A stretch of DNA of 64,000 bases from Haliotis asinina (taxonomy: Eukaryota > Mollusca > Gastropoda > Lepetellida > Haliotidae), in contig NC_090290.1 in assembly GCF_037392515.1 (NCBI RefSeq), forward strand, positions 33,935,753 through 33,999,752. Reading direction: 5' to 3'. Shown here piece by piece: positions 23,506 through 34,335 of the stretch. The translations under genes were made by a program, and so were the position numbers. How positions within the stretch are numbered: the stretch's first letter is position 1; every line of letters starts with the position of its first letter. The notes below the pieces were generated by a model. The model searched no databases, was not told the origin of the DNA, and saw only the letters and a program-made list of their open reading frames with translations.

Positions 23506-24672
23506 TTAAGCTTCTGTTCGTTTTTCAAATCTTGTAGATGAACTTTTCCTGTGGTAACTGAAACGGAGGGAAGTTCGAAATGACAGCGATGCATATTTAT
23601 TTTGGATAGGGGTCGTTCTGGGTTTACGACACGTCAGAATATCAATAAACTGACGTCTGAAAATTTCAGTGCTTAACGAATACACATAGAAGTTTATCGC
23701 ATGTGTAAAATCGCATAATACAAATGCGATACAGTCTATAAGGTACTCTACAGACCCTTCCATTGTACCAGCGGGAGGGGTCCAATATGGCGTCAATATC
23801 AGCATCACACATCGAGGTGTTGTCAGAATGACCAAAGACACCGCTGCAGCAACTAACATTAGCGTTACTGGACGATGTCGATCAACGTTGATTTGTTTGT
23901 CCTTGCAGGAATAACCTTTAAATTGGCGATGAGCATTTCGAGATTGAACAATACCAACCACGATCAACGCATTGAATATCATCAGCAAAATGCATGGCAA
24001 TACTGCATAGATAATAACGTTTATCCAGTACCAAATATGCATCATAAAATATTTGTACTCATCATAGATACTACAGTACTTCATGCCGGCATCTTTGTCA
24101 TCAACGAACCTCATGATCCAGAAGAGATGAAGGAACATGGCAGCCAGTAGAAATGCCATGGTCATCACAGTGGCGATAGACTTCTTTGGGGACCAGATCT
24201 GCACAAATTTCAGAGGGAACCACACAGCAGCAAATCTTTCAATGGACATCGCCACTAGCAACCAGTTGGCAAATGTGCTTAAAACGTTTCCGAAATATCC
24301 AAGGGTTTTGCAACCGAGGTTACCGACATTCATGCCTTTATCCAGTAGAACAAACATCAGTATTTTCACTAAGATTGAAAGGTTATCCACAGCGGCTAAT
24401 AATGCGACGTACATCGTAAGAGACCTCCCAGGGAACATTTTGATAACGGTCACAATTGCAGCACAGTTTCCAGGAAACCCCAAAGCAAGGATAACCCAAA
24501 GGTACACAGTCTCCATATCGAAGGCTATTTGCTCAACCACCTTCCACATTTCATCTCCAGTACCATTGATATGGTTTCCTAGTGCATTGATATGGTTTCC
24601 TAGTGCAGTATTATTGTGCGAGTGGCTGATAAGGACAGACTGGTTGATAGAAGTGGCCCTTACAGCTGCCAT
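23506..24672 (-). CDS. Class A (rhodopsin-like) GPCR, probable neuropeptide-type orphan receptor
   Basis: 388 codons, one uninterrupted coding exon. Seven hydrophobic segments lie at about residues 56-79, 86-110, 122-148, 165-187, 212-243, 270-296 and 308-332. Family marks: GFPGN in TM1 (N69), LAAVDN in TM2 (D96), C121 at the start of TM3 paired with C200 in loop 2, ERF at 145-147 in place of DRY followed by AVWFPLKF, TTP at 284-286 in TM6 instead of CWxP, and NFYVY at 327-331 instead of NPxxY. The N-terminus has Asn-glycosylation sites (NQS, NNT, NGT) and a perfect 7-residue repeat, ALGNHIN twice. The tail has a possible palmitoylated C348 and is Arg/Ser-rich. The sequence resembles invertebrate FMRFamide/peptide-receptor-like orphans; the ligand cannot be deduced. 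Signalling through a plasma-membrane G protein is inferred from the family. The Met at 24672 is the first in frame after the upstream splice site. Confidence 0.93.
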   Translation of the reverse strand: MAAVRATSINQSVLISHSHNNTALGNHINALGNHINGTGDEMWKVVEQIAFDMETVYLWVILALGFPGNCAAIVTVIKMFPGRSLTMYVALLAAVDNLSILVKILMFVLLDKGMNVGNLGCKTLGYFGNVLSTFANWLLVAMSIERFAAVWFPLKFVQIWSPKKSIATVMTMAFLLAAMFLHLFWIMRFVDDKDAGMKYCSIYDEYKYFMMHIWYWINVIIYAVLPCILLMIFNALIVVGIVQSRNAHRQFKGYSCKDKQINVDRHRPVTLMLVAAAVSLVILTTPRCVMLILTPYWTPPAGTMEGSVEYLIDCIAFVLCDFTHAINFYVYSLSTEIFRRQFIDILTCRKPRTTPIQNKYASLSFRTSLRFSYHRKSSSTRFEKRTEA

Positions 24673-24729
24673 CCTTAAGAAATAGAACGATAACCGGGTT
24701 CAGGTGTTTACAATCCGTGTGCTCACCTG
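24673..24729 (-). promoter_or_regulatory. Predicted 5' UTR exon start with splice acceptor of the GPCR gene
   Basis: On the minus strand a pyrimidine-rich tract ending ttattttattttcag lies just before 24726, followed by gtgagcacacgg and about 54 bases to the ATG. This is a good 3' splice site, so the mRNA probably has at least one upstream non-coding exon, which would have to be spliced across or within the 75 bp satellite region. Inference only. Confidence 0.45.
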
Positions 24730-24902
24730 AAAATAAAATAAGATCTTGATTATTCTCATGCTATATACTATAATAAACATTGGTGCAGCTTTATAAATAC
24801 TTACATTTACGAATGCAATGACTGGGCTCGCTCACGTTACGAACGGTCAGTGTTGTTTCAGTGACTACATACATTAAAACTCGTCTACCGACTGCTGCAT
24901 GA

Positions 24903-27827
24903 ACCAACTGCTGATGCAGCAATCACTGGTCTAAAAGCATCAGGCTGTATTGGGTTTAACGTTAAAAGTGTGCTATAACCAACTGCTGATGCAGCAATCA
25001 CTGGTCTAAAAGCATCAGGCTGTATTGGGTTTAACGTTAAAAGTGTGCTATAACCAACTGCTGATGCAGCAATCACTGGTCTAAAAGCATCAGGCTGTAT
25101 TGGGTTTAACGTTAAAAGTGTGCTATAACCAACTGCTGATGCAGCAATCACTGGTCTAAAAGCATCAGGCTGTATTGGGTTTAACGTTAAACGTGTGCTA
25201 TAACCAACTGCTGATGCAGCAATCACTGGTCTAAAAGCATCAGGCTGTATTGGGTTTAACGTTAAAAGTGTGCTATAACCAACTGATGATGCAGCAATCA
25301 CTGGTCTAAAAGCATCAGGCTGTATTGGGTTTAACGTTAAAAGTGTGCTATAACCAACTGCTGATGCAGCAATCACTGGTCTAAAAGCATCAGGCTGTAT
25401 TGGGTTTAACGTTAAAAGTGTGCTATAACCAACTGCTGATGCAGCAATCACTGGTCTAAAAGCATCAGGCTGTATTGGGTTTAACGTTAAAAGTGTGCTA
25501 TAACCAACTGCTGATGCAGCAATCACTGGTCTAAAAGCATCAGGCTGTATTGGGTTTAACGTTAAAAGTGTGCTATAACCAACTGCTGATGCAGCAATCA
25601 CTGGTCTAAAAGCATCAGGCTGTATTGGGTTTAACGTTAAAAGTGTGCTATAACCAACTGCTGATGCAGCAATCACCGGTCTAAAAGCATCAGGCTGTAT
25701 TGGGTTTAACGTTAAAAGTGTGCTATAACCAACTGCTGATGCAGCAATCACCGGTCTAAAAGCATCAGGCTGTATTGGGTTTAGCGTTAAACGTGTGCTA
25801 TAACCAACTGCTGATGCAGCAATCACTGGTCTAAAAGCATCAGGCTGTATTGGGTTTAACGTTAAACGTGTGCTATAACCAACTGCTGATGCAGCAATCA
25901 CCGGTCTAAAAGCATCAGGCTGTATTGGGTTTAACGTTAAACGTGTGCTATAACCAACTGCTGATGCAGCAATCACCGATCTAAAAGCATCAGGCTGTAT
26001 TGGGTTTAACGTTAAACGTGTGCTATAACCAACTGCTGATGCAGCAATCACCGGTCTAAAAGCATCAGGCTGTATTGGGTTTAACGTTAAACGTGTGCTA
26101 TAACCAACTGCTGATGCAGCAATCACTGGTCTAAAAGCATCAGGCTGTATTGGGTTTAACGTTAAAAGTGTGCTATAACCAACTGCTGATGCAGCAATCA
26201 CTGGTCTAAAAGCATCAGGCTGTATTGGGTTTAACGTTAAACGTGTGCTATAACCAACTGCTGATGCAGCAATCACTGGTCTAAAAGCATCAGGCTGTAT
26301 TGGGTTTAACGTTAAAAGTGTGCTATAACCAACTGCTGATGCAGCAATCACTGGTCTAAAAGCATCAGGCTGTATTGGGTTTAACGTTAAAAGTGTGCTA
26401 TAACCAACTGCTGATGCAGCAATCACTGGTCTAAAAGCATCAGGCTGTATTGGGTTTAACGTTAAAAGTGTGCTATAACCAACTGCTGATGCAGCAATCA
26501 CTGGTCTAAAAGCATCAGGCTGTATTGGGTTTAACGTTAAAAGTGTGCTATAACCAACTGCTGATGCAGCAATCACTGGTCTAAAAGCATCAGGCTGTAT
26601 TGGGTTTAACGTTAAAAGTGTGCTATAACCAACTGCTGATGCAGCAATCACTGGTCTAAAAGCATCAGGCTGTATTGGGTTTAACGTTAAAAGTGTGCTA
26701 TAACCAACTGCTGATGCAGCAATCACTGGTCTAAAAGCATCAGGCTGTATTGGGTTTAACGTTAAAAGTGTGCTATAACCAACTGCTGATGCAGCAATCA
26801 CTGGTCTAAAAGCATCAGGCTGTATTGGGTTTAACGTTAAAAGTGTGCTATAACCAACTGCTGATGCAGCAATCACTGGTCTAAAAGCATCAGGCTGTAT
26901 TGGGTTTAACGTTAAAAGTGTGCTATAACCAACTGCTGATGCAGCAATCACCGGTCTAAAAGCATCAGGCTGTATTGGGTTTAACGTTAAACGTGTGCTA
27001 TAACCAACTGCTGATGCAGCAATCACTGGTCTAAAAGCATCAGGCTGTATTGGGTTTAACGTTAAACGTGTGCTATAACCAACTGCTGATGCAGCAATCA
27101 CCGGTCTAAAAGCATCAGGCTGTATTGGGTTTAACGTTAAACGTGTGCTATAACCAACTGCTGATGCAGCAATCACCGGTCTAAAAGCATCAGGCTGTAT
27201 TGGGTTTAACGTTAAACGTGTGCTATAACCAACTGCTGATGCAGCAATCACCGGTCTAAAAGCATCAGGCTGTATTGGGTTTAACGTTAAACGTGTGCTA
27301 TAACCAACTGCTGATGCAGCAATCACCGGTCTAAAAGCATCAGGCTGTATTGGGTTTAACGTTAAACGTGTGCTATAACCAACTGCTGATGCAGCAATCA
27401 CTGGTCTAAAAGCATCAGGCTGTATTGGGTTTAACGTTAAACGTGTGCTATAACCAACTGCTGATGCAGCAATCACTGGTCTAAAAGCATCAGGCTGTAT
27501 TGGGTTTAACGTTAAACGTGTGCTATAACCAACTGCTGATGCAGCAATCACCGGTCTAAAAGCATCAGGCTGTATTGGGTTTAACGTTAAACGTGTGCTA
27601 TAACCAACTGCTGATGCAGCAATCACTGGTCTAAAAGCATCAGGCTGTATTGGGTTTAACGTTAAAAGTGTGCTATAACCAACTGCTGATGCAGCAATCA
27701 CTGGTCTAAAAGCATCAGGCTGTATTGGGTTTAACGTTAAAAGTGTGCTATAACCAACTGCTGATGCAGCAATCACCGGTCTAAAAGCATCAGGCTGTAT
27801 TGGGTTTAACGTTAAAAGTGTGCTATA
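24903..27827. repeat. 75 bp satellite, exactly 39 tandem copies
   Basis: The monomer (plus strand begins accaactgctgatgcagcaa and ends gttaaaagtgtgctata) is repeated 39 times with no indel: 39 x 75 = 2925 bases. Because 75 is a multiple of three and one of six frames has no stop, the minus strand stays open for 983 codons (24885-27836, 25-residue period, e.g. NPIQPDAFRPVIAASAVG). That frame contains no ATG, is closed by TGA two codons upstream of its TTG, and has no signal peptide, so it is not a free-standing gene. Copies differ at few sites: aaaagt/aaacgt (Leu/Arg), actggt/accggt (silent) and single variants near 25287, 25783 and 25979. Variants occur in runs, as expected from unequal exchange. 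Confidence 0.95.
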
Positions 27828-28175
27828 ATATGCCAATGATCAGGTCGTTGACAGTTATTGATGATAACGAGAACGACTACGTCTGTGGCACCGAAATATG
27901 ACTCAGAATGAACGCATGTCTAAGGACATAAAAGTAAACACTGCGAATAACACGGGTGAATCTATCATCTGGTCGATATCAGGGAACGTAACGACTTTCT
28001 AACAAACAGGCCGTCAAAGTAGTATCACGGGGTTATTATTGAGAATGATGGAGCTTCATTTGAATAATATTAATTCAACAAGATATGTTTCAATATACAT
28101 GAAAAGCAGAAGAGATCCCGAGCATACACGTGGAATGTACATTTGAGTTCAAAGGAGCTAACAATAAAATGTCAG
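27828..28175. other. Non-coding between satellite and inverted repeat
   Basis: Nothing recognised. Confidence 0.4.
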
Positions 28176-29084
28176 GCCCCCTAAGTAATTTGAAGGAATT
28201 CCATCTCAAATGTAAACAAACGCAGCCCACTCGCTCGGCCATCTCCGGAGATTTTTCGGTCGCTAGCGGAAACTCAAAACATGGCGTCGTTGGAAGAAGC
28301 ACCCGTCTCTGTGAGTTTTGTTTTTAGTTCCTACTATTACATTTTTATACTTATCCATCTTTGGCCACCCGTGTTGAATGCGTTTAGGTATGAAGTGTTG
28401 TCGGGGCAATAGCTTATGTTTTTAGGAAAAGATTGTCACTGCAGAAGAGTGTCACAAGTCATGCCCGTGGGGAATGTTTACATCTGAACATCGAAGTCGT
28501 GCCGATGATTACGAACATCATGAACGTGCGCCATGAAGAAGTTTATGAGCCATAATTGTTTTTTCTATGAAGTGCAATTGACAAATTTATACACATTTTA
28601 AAAAAAATGATGTTATATCTGGCGCACGTTCGTAATCATCGGCACGACTTCGATGTTCAGATGTAAACAAACTGCAGGGGCATGACTTGTGACACTCTCC
28701 TACAGTGACTATCTTTTCCTAATAACATAAGCTATTGCCCCGACAACACCTCATACCTAAACGCATTCAACACGGGTGGTCAAAGATGGATAAGTATAAA
28801 AATGTAATAGTAGGAACTAAAAACAAAACTCACCGAGAGGGGTGCTTCTTCCAACGACGCCATGTTTTGCTGCGTGAGTTTCCGCCAGCGACCGAAAAAT
28901 CTCCGAAGATGGCCGAGTGTGTTTCCAGTATTACCGACATGCCTCCGATAGGGCCGATGTATTTCTGTTATTACCACTAAATTACCGATATCGCTGCAAT
29001 TGTTTCGCGAGTGGGCTCGTTTGTTTACATTTGAGATGCAATTCCTTCAAATTTGCTGTAATTCCTCCAATTACTTAGGGGGGC
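28176..29084. mobile_element. Long inverted-repeat element (about 0.9 kb)
   Basis: Left arm 28176-28532 and right arm 28621-29084 are reverse complements over most of their length, with an 88-base centre. Outer ends match as gccccctaagtaatttgaag versus the inverse of caattacttaggggggc, and inner ends as gaacgtgcgcc versus ggcgcacgttc. The right arm has an extra ~80-90 bases (about 28922-29008), and the left has a 9-base insertion (atcatgaac). Each arm carries atggcgtcgttggaagaagc followed by a GTGAGT splice-donor-like site (28281-28316; inverse at 28829-28863). Consistent with a fold-back/MITE-type element or an inverted pair of a smaller repeat. Confidence 0.85.
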
Positions 29085-29733
29085 TGAATGTGTTAATGCT
29101 GAAGATGGATCCATGACACTTACTATTGCAGGTCTTTGGTCCACTGTGAAGATAACTATGTTTCGTTGCTAGTTCATATAATATATTGTTTTGTGTAGAA
29201 TAGTTTTATGTAAAAGTTTCAAAATAATTCTTTTTTATTATAGTTTTATTATTGTTGTTTTGTTTACCGCTTTGAAATAGTCTCATTTTGTCAAAATATT
29301 AATTTTATATTATTAATAAATGTTTATTTTAAACATATTAACGTCGTGCCTTCCCAAGCACGCTGGTTGATAATTTCAGATTGTAGCTTAACGGAGTACC
29401 AGAAGGATAGGTTTCCTCTAGAACTTCAGTCGAAACAACTGTTCCATATTACATAAATGGTAATTGTTATCTGGTTGATAAGTGTTCGCCTGAAACTTTC
29501 AATTATCAATTTCCGGGATAATAGTCTTTCACTGCATTATTAGGGACCTAAAGTGACTGCATATGCCCACATGTATAAATACTAAAAGTGAAAAAGTAGG
29601 TGATCTTAATTTTCTTTATTTACGATAAAAACTATTTTGCATGTTGAGTTCTCTTCCGATTCCTCATTGTCTTCTGTCAATGATCTTTCTGAAGACCCGT
29701 TCGTTTGTTCCCGTCATTTTATCATCAAGTCTG
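29085..29733. other. Non-coding, AT-rich
   Basis: Very AT-rich at 29200-29340. No gene or recognised repeat. Confidence 0.4.
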
Positions 29734-30006
29734 CTATTGAAAAAGAGAAATGTGGGGCCAACTAATATCATGTCCAACGAAACAAATGATAAAGGTATGC
29801 CCGTCACTCACAACGCGTTTGTGAGCCTTCGTCATTAAAGACAAGTAGTTCCACAGCGGAATCAATTGTGATTCTGTTGGCGGTTCGGCGCTGTTGGACA
29901 TAGTTTCAAGCAAGGAAAATGCCACATCAAATCGTCCCTGGCTCGTCTTTTCAAAGGAAGCTATGTGCAGTGTGTTGAGCAGAAGAGCACACGTCTTCAG
30001 AGTACT
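29734..30006 (-). other. Unrecognised exon-like open frame
   Basis: The minus-strand frame reads as a soluble helical protein (ALLLNTLHIASFEKTSQG, then DVAFSLLETMSNSAEPPT) and ends in coding-like sequence before a strong donor: CGCGTT followed by GTGAGT at 29811-29806. A good acceptor (tttccctttcag, exon start near 30029) lies upstream, but between it and this frame is an in-frame TGA at 30009-30007. A neighbouring frame (ELTQVKYSEDV) is open there, suggesting a frameshifted exon or an acceptor I have placed wrongly. The family is not recognised. It could be an internal exon, an exon relic, or chance. Confidence 0.3.
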
Positions 30007-31147
30007 TCACTTGGGTGAGTTCGAACGACCTGAAAGGGAAACATATGGCTTTCTGTTTGCTGCTCAGAACCCGTTCCATCAGACTGTAGTTCTGACTCAG
30101 GTGTCTAATACGTACGTCGTTGAAAATGTCATTATGACGTCATGTATAAGTCTTTGACTCATTCAAATCATCAACCATTACACAGTCTGTTTTTTTTAAA
30201 TACTCATAACATCGAATGTTCTGTCCCGCTGACTCAAACTGATTAACAAAGAACAGGAACAACATTACATATATGTGGACCTCGCTTGAATCCAACGACC
30301 GAAATGCCCGACTCCCAGTTGTTCTTGGTGCCTTTGATTTGGTACCTTCTAACCTTCCAGTATTCGACTAACTCGTGATAACTGCCAGGAATAGAGCTGC
30401 TCTGACACTGGAAGTCGTGGTGGGATATGAAACCTAACAATCTGACTTTTCCAGGATCACCGACATCCTGATTGCTACAGCAATGCATAATCTGAATCAT
30501 AATGATTACATAATGAAATTGTTCTGAAAGAAGGTAAGAAGTTGACACCATCCTCTAAATCGTGCGCCATCTCAAACATCAATGCATCAGTAATCAACAA
30601 AGGATATAAAATGGTACAAATGGTCTCGAAATCTCAGACTGGCATATCGTTTAACAGAAATAAACGACAGAACATCATTGCACCCAGTCTTTGCAAATAT
30701 ACGATTACAAAAGTGACACTTACATTGTTTTACTTGCGGTTAGCGTCAAATGTTTGATGCTGATCCACGTGAACGTTCGCCGGGAGCCATCTGCCGGTCA
30801 CTGATTAAAACTGTTCTCCGTAGTCTATATATGGCTTGGCAGAGTGTCATAGAACATCGATAAATCGCTCTTATTATGAAGGCATTAAACTGTGCCTGGA
30901 GGCAATGACTTTGTTCTGTTTTTGCGTGAATAAACAACATTAACCCCTGTACATAATTAGAGTTTATGAAACAGACTCGTTTCGCTTTCATCCATGTTTG
31001 TTTGTCTGTGTGAATGCGTAGGCGTGCGCGTGACTGTGTGTATGTACGTGTGTGTTAGGATATCATATATATGTGTATGATCCCATGGATGCAGAACGCA
31101 AGGTACATACTGTGAGATTAGGTAAAACGTGACGTCAGGAATAGCGG

Positions 31148-31213
31148 TGTGTGTGTGTTCGTGTGAGTGTGTGCGGGTGTCTGTCTGTCTGTGTGCGCTT
31201 GCGTGTGTGTGTT
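31148..31213. repeat. GT-rich low-complexity tract
   Basis: Imperfect (gt)n with gtctgtctgtctg inserts. Confidence 0.85.
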
Positions 31214-31539
31214 CAGGATGACCACACCGAAAGGTTTAATATAGATACCGAACTCACTATCACTTTGCAGTATCACTTTGCTGACTCAAGTGTCGGTCCT
31301 TGTGTTATTTCTCTTTGGCTGACCTCAAGACAATACAATAACAAGCACCAATTTAAATGCATATGACACACCACGCTTACGTAGAAATGACCTCCAACTC
31401 TACGGACAGACACTATATCCCACAAGTAATTTTATTACAACAAAACATCAAAAGATGTCAACGCGGTCGACAGGGGAAAAATGGCATACTATTTCTGTAA
31501 ATGTATCAGATGCATACATACAACGATGAACTTTAGTGA

Positions 31540-31710
31540 TTGAGTTTAGTTTTAGCAATATTCCAGCAATATTCCAGCAATATTTCAGCTAAAGGGCGGC
31601 GGAACAGCGATGAACGAAATACGCTGGCATAGTCACAATGAAAATCCAACATGTCATGGTATTGGAAACATGCAGAGTCTTTCAGCAAACCATGCTAGTC
31701 ATTAGAGGAT
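31540..31710 (-). mobile_element. Degenerate family B-like repeat
   Basis: gattgagtttagttttagca, attccagcaatattccagca (internally triplicated), aagggcggcgg, then aacatgtcatggtattgg and ttcagcaaaccatgctagtc. The order fits an inverted family B copy. Confidence 0.45.
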
Positions 31711-32151
31711 ACGCACAGGATTGGGACTTAAGTCTGACTTGGAGAGATACATGTCATATCGATTTTTACACCGGAGTTCAGGGTTAAAGAAACACCCAAA
31801 CGTACTGTTTCAATAAATCAAACTAAATGGCTAATTAATCTTCACTTGCTTGCTGGAGCCGTGGTTCACTGCAGTACTTTAGTTTCTTGGTGTTTGTGTT
31901 TGAGAATAGTTGTCATGACGTTAATAGACGTTGCAATAGTCAGTGACGTCAACATCCTACATTTGTAACTGTCAGACTTGAGAAAATATTATCATTTCTA
32001 TTACATACTTACATATTCATCGCTTATTTATTAGTGAGATGTCTGTCGTCAGAATTATACAAATATTCCGACATAATTACACTTTGGTAGCAATTATAGA
32101 ATTGTTGGCTTCATAAATATTTTGGCAACTAAATATACGGTAATAGCTTTC

Positions 32152-32209
32152 GCACGGAGCCACCTTTCAGATTCGTCACGGCACGGAGCCACCTTTCAGA
32201 TCAGTCACG
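32152..32209. repeat. 29 bp direct duplication
   Basis: gcacggagccacctttcaga occurs at 32152 and 32181, each continuing with a closely similar (t/c)(c/a)gtcacg end; a third partial start (gcactgagc) follows. Confidence 0.85.
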
Positions 32210-34335
32210 GCACTGAGCGCAGCATTAATACAGTATACGTGACAGGGTTTGAAGGTTGTCTCCAAAACTCAGTTTACTATTTATATGTTTATGCTCAATT
32301 TTGTACTCATACGAAAGCCCTTAATGAAATCAATGTAAGGGTAGAAGATACTTAAGATAATTCAGTGATCAGGAAACTACCTGACCAATGTTTTAGACTA
32401 TCAACATGGCAACAGGAGTATAATTCTTGAAATCGTGTGTTAAATATAGGGTCTTTGATTGCAGTTCTCACGAATTGCTTATTTAGAATCCAATTTGTTT
32501 GTGTGTGTACGCTGTGATGCTCTTGAACATGATTAAATGAACCAACTGTCCATAGATGCTCTTACAAAGTGTGTACGTTTAAAGTATGATTACAGAATGG
32601 TTAACATCACACATTTTAATGACATTGATGTGTTTAAAACATCATTTATTTTAATGGTCAAATTGCCAATTCATCTTACACTTATTTACCCGAATGATCC
32701 GTTGAAACAGACTTTCAATTAATCTGATATCGATGTTTTATCCTAGGGTAGTTAAGGACATTCCAAATTTGACCAGTGACATTCTATATTTTGACTTGAA
32801 CCACATGCTTCTTGGCCTTTTTGGCCTGAGTTGGTCTCGAGTATTACCATGGCAGAATACACTCATGCTTTTAAACGCCTGATATTGTCACAATGATATT
32901 GCGATTCATGAACATCTGGATGTTATACTCGGGATAAAACGGACGGTTCCTATGGTACCAGGAAAACATTCCCTATTATTTGTATATGTTAAGATAGAGT
33001 ATGTGGAATGCCCTTCCAGGTGAATATTTTCATTTCATTAAAAATTTAGAATTGTGCGTTATGCATGCGTCCCATCAGCTAATCAAATAGGCTTCTATAA
33101 CTGACTTTCAGACGCTGATATGCCGAAGAGGAAGATTGTTACCTCTCTACAGCTTACCATCATCAACATGTTGCCACCTTGCATGGCATCTACACAAAAA
33201 TGTCCACGTACAAATTGCTCCTCTTACTACAAATAAATGCACAGATAGAAGTGAGCCTTTCGTTTCATACCAGTGCAATCCATGCTACACGCAAAGCGCT
33301 CATGCATACGTATGTATATACGAGAAAATCTTTTATTTGATCACACGTCTGCACCATGAATGTACATCAAACAAGTCGCATATAATTACATGAGACACGC
33401 GATGGAGGTATTGGTAAATCTGTATCCATTTCGTTGTGTAACGTCCTTCAAGGCCGGAAGAGTCAGCTGGTAGTGTAACATTTGCAGTATCACCTTGGCG
33501 GATGTGTGGAGAAACATGATGTACAGTGACTAACTGGAAATTGATTTATTAACGATTGCATGAGAAAACCATGTTTGTCCAAACGGTGTGAAAAATTGGC
33601 AGCTTCAGTGTCAGCAAGCGAGGGTTATGAAAAGTAATCAACAAACATAATTGCGGTAAAAGTTAATTGTGTGTATGAAGCAAACGTCACACCAGATCAA
33701 TGAGATCATGGGAACATCCTTGTTTTTGTTTGTGTCGGCAAGTGATTGCGGTTTAGAGGAGAACCAATGAATGAAATGAAAAGCAATCATAGATAAGCTA
33801 CGGCCACTCAGGAAACGATGAAACGATCACAGAAAATTTATGTCGTTTCAGTTGCTGGAAACCTTCTTACTTTACAATCCACCTTTAAGCGTGGATACTA
33901 TCGTTTGTTCCAAGTCGGGAGGGCATCATACACATAGAACAGGTAAAGGACACCGAAACAAGCTGCACGATAGAATTTAAGATAATGAACTGTTTTCAGA
34001 ATGAATTCTTCAATACTATCCAACCCTTGCTAAAGAAAGCTATTTCATGTCATACTGCTGAGCTTTGCTAAACATATATTACATATTACAAGGTCTATTA
34101 TTGGATCCTGTTTCTGCAAATGAACGAAAAACATTTTCAGCAAACTGCGATCCGGTCAGTTTTTTCTCTGAACATTGCCACAAATATGGACACTTTGTGC
34201 AGCTGCATGTTTCATTTGACAGCAACATGTATTTTACCAAAATAATATCTGACATAAAGCACTGCAAGTCCTTGATTATCACGAACTATTACGTGTGATT
34301 ACAAGAATCAGAACAAGAGTCATCAGAAGATGACA

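Larger units (their letters stand above)
30030..34335. other. Non-coding; GT-rich tracts and one degenerate repeat
   Basis: GT-rich low-complexity sequence at 31010-31060 and 31148-31213, a degenerate SINE-like copy at 31540-31710, and a 29-base duplication at 32152-32209. The remaining short frames (30243-30551 minus, 33136-33393 plus and others) have no domain or splice support. Confidence 0.4.

Noticed and set aside
24137..24685. 182-codon plus-strand frame
   Set aside because: Antisense shadow of the GPCR coding exon.
24903..27827. CRISPR array
   Set aside because: Units are contiguous with no unique spacers, and the genome is clearly metazoan.
24885..27836. 983-codon frame as a stand-alone repeat-protein gene
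   Set aside because: No ATG anywhere, stop two codons before the first codon, no signal sequence, and exact 75 bp periodicity explains the open frame.
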